Shown in pieces: positions 63,237 to 64,000 of a DNA stretch of 64,000 nucleotides. Each line of letters begins with the position of its first letter. Position 1 is the first letter of the stretch. Under the pieces are notes generated by a model, which made no database searches, was not told the origin of the DNA, and was given only the letters and a program-made list of their open reading frames with translations. The position numbers and the translations under genes were made by a program. This stretch comes from Biscogniauxia marginata (taxonomy: Eukaryota > Ascomycota > Sordariomycetes > Xylariales > Xylariaceae), in NCBI GenBank assembly GCA_022695795.1, contig MU404114.1, positions 62,001 through 126,000 of the forward strand, read 5' to 3'.

Positions 63237-64000
63237 ATGAGCGGCTCCAACGACAAGACGTCCGATCTGGACCGTAGCGGCTCATTGAGAGCGTCGGTGA
63301 GGTTTTCTAACGTCCAGCCTGACGATGACGACTATGACCTGCAGGCAATGGCGATATCCGACGGCTTTCGACCACCAGAAGTCGCACAGAATCACAATCC
63401 CTCTCACGTCACGGGGCCCTCCGTCTCCTCTTTCGATCTCCCACCCGCACGTGTCGCGTCGCCGCGGCCGTCGAGCATCTCGAAGCCGCACCGGCATCAC
63501 GAATCTCTAACTCTGCGAAACGAGGGCACGCCGACAGACCCATTCAATGATCCAATGCCAACCAGAACGTCAAGCGTGTCCACGATCATGAATGTCGAGA
63601 CTCCCTATGATGGCCCGAGGGGCCCCTCACATCCTTATCAGATGTACCCTCAGGATGTCCGATTGGCCAGGACTGCCAGCCTAGCGACGACGTCGACGGC
63701 GCCCATCTCTGAGCGCTCGTATAATGGACCACGAGGGCCGACGCACCCGTATGGAATGTATCCGCAGAACACCGTACCTGAAGTCGATGCCACTGTAATG
63801 GGGGGTGGGCCGGTGCAGAGTGATATCAATGTTGGATTTCCTGGGGCAACCGATAATTACCAGAGGAGGATAGGGCCGGATGGAGAGGATGCGGCAGATC
63901 TCATTGGGCCCGATGGCCATACGGAACAGTTACCCCCTTACACGAGGTATCCGGAGGAGACGTACCAGAGGAAAGCATTAGGTATTGACCCTCCCCAGCC
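63237..64000 (+). CDS. N-terminal part of a Pro/Tyr-rich hypothetical protein, cut by the window edge
   Basis: The ATG at 63237 (GCAGCCATGAGC) opens a frame that stays open for 254 codons to the end of the window, so the C-terminus is missing. The visible part is disordered and Ser/Pro/Asp-rich. It contains an internal motif in two copies: YDGPRGPSHPYQMYPQ (about 128-143) and YNGPRGPTHPYGMYPQ (about 164-179). Two IGPDG(E/H) copies follow (about 217 and 227), then EQLPPYTRYPEE. Such N-termini occur on uncharacterised ascomycete membrane proteins, but no membrane segment is reached here. I do not assign a function. No intron is evident in the visible part. Confidence 0.8.
   Translation, partial: MSGSNDKTSDLDRSGSLRASVRFSNVQPDDDDYDLQAMAISDGFRPPEVAQNHNPSHVTGPSVSSFDLPPARVASPRPSSISKPHRHHESLTLRNEGTPTDPFNDPMPTRTSSVSTIMNVETPYDGPRGPSHPYQMYPQDVRLARTASLATTSTAPISERSYNGPRGPTHPYGMYPQNTVPEVDATVMGGGPVQSDINVGFPGATDNYQRRIGPDGEDAADLIGPDGHTEQLPPYTRYPEETYQRKALGIDPPQ

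Overview
This window is nuclear DNA of a filamentous ascomycete (Pezizomycotina, probably a Sordariomycete). The evidence is short spliceosomal introns (mostly 50-100 nt, GT..AG, with CTAAC/CTGAC-like branch sites), a PEX14 gene, a fungal Zn2Cys6 regulator, an ergosterol/mevalonate gene, and long pyrimidine-rich intergenic DNA. I saw no bacterial, viral or CRISPR features and no tRNA or rRNA gene. The genus cannot be read from the sequence alone. All gene models were spliced by hand, and exon phases were checked arithmetically.

Layout. 1-2.9 kb: gene-free and strongly C-over-G skewed at first. 2.9-17.6 kb (genes on the minus strand): GDP-mannose pyrophosphorylase with a 7-nt first exon; a decayed alpha/beta-hydrolase relic on the plus strand; a small two-exon dsRNA-binding-fold-like protein; then, after a 4.9 kb desert, the beta subunit of protein farnesyltransferase. 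17.6-22.3 kb: desert. 22.3-46.2 kb (all plus strand): a Zn-cluster regulator with unusual cysteine spacing, a four-unit polyubiquitin gene, an ETP1/BRAP2 RING-UBP protein, a glycerol-3-phosphate acyltransferase, an AIM32/APD1-like [2Fe-2S] protein, PEX14, a hormone-sensitive-lipase-type hydrolase and a DHCR24/DIMINUTO-like FAD oxidoreductase. 48.1-59.9 kb (all minus strand): HMG-CoA synthase, a BCS1-like AAA ATPase, a low-complexity His/Pro-rich protein and a class V PLP enzyme. 60-63.2 kb: desert. At the right edge the N-terminus of a Pro-Tyr-rich protein begins and runs out of the window.

How the genes relate. Most are core functions: cell-wall precursor (GDP-mannose), protein prenylation, ubiquitin supply, glycerolipid synthesis, peroxisome import, mevalonate pathway. 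The most interesting neighbourhood is 42.3-49.7 kb. There an HSL-type (Say1-like) hydrolase and a DHCR24-like sterol reductase lie in tandem, facing HMG-CoA synthase tail to tail. That could be a small sterol-handling locus or plain coincidence. The other points worth a second look are the degenerate STAND-type hydrolase relic with apparent CpA-to-TpA lesions, introns that split catalytic codons in two enzymes, and a recurring TACCTAGGTA palindrome in the intergenic DNA.
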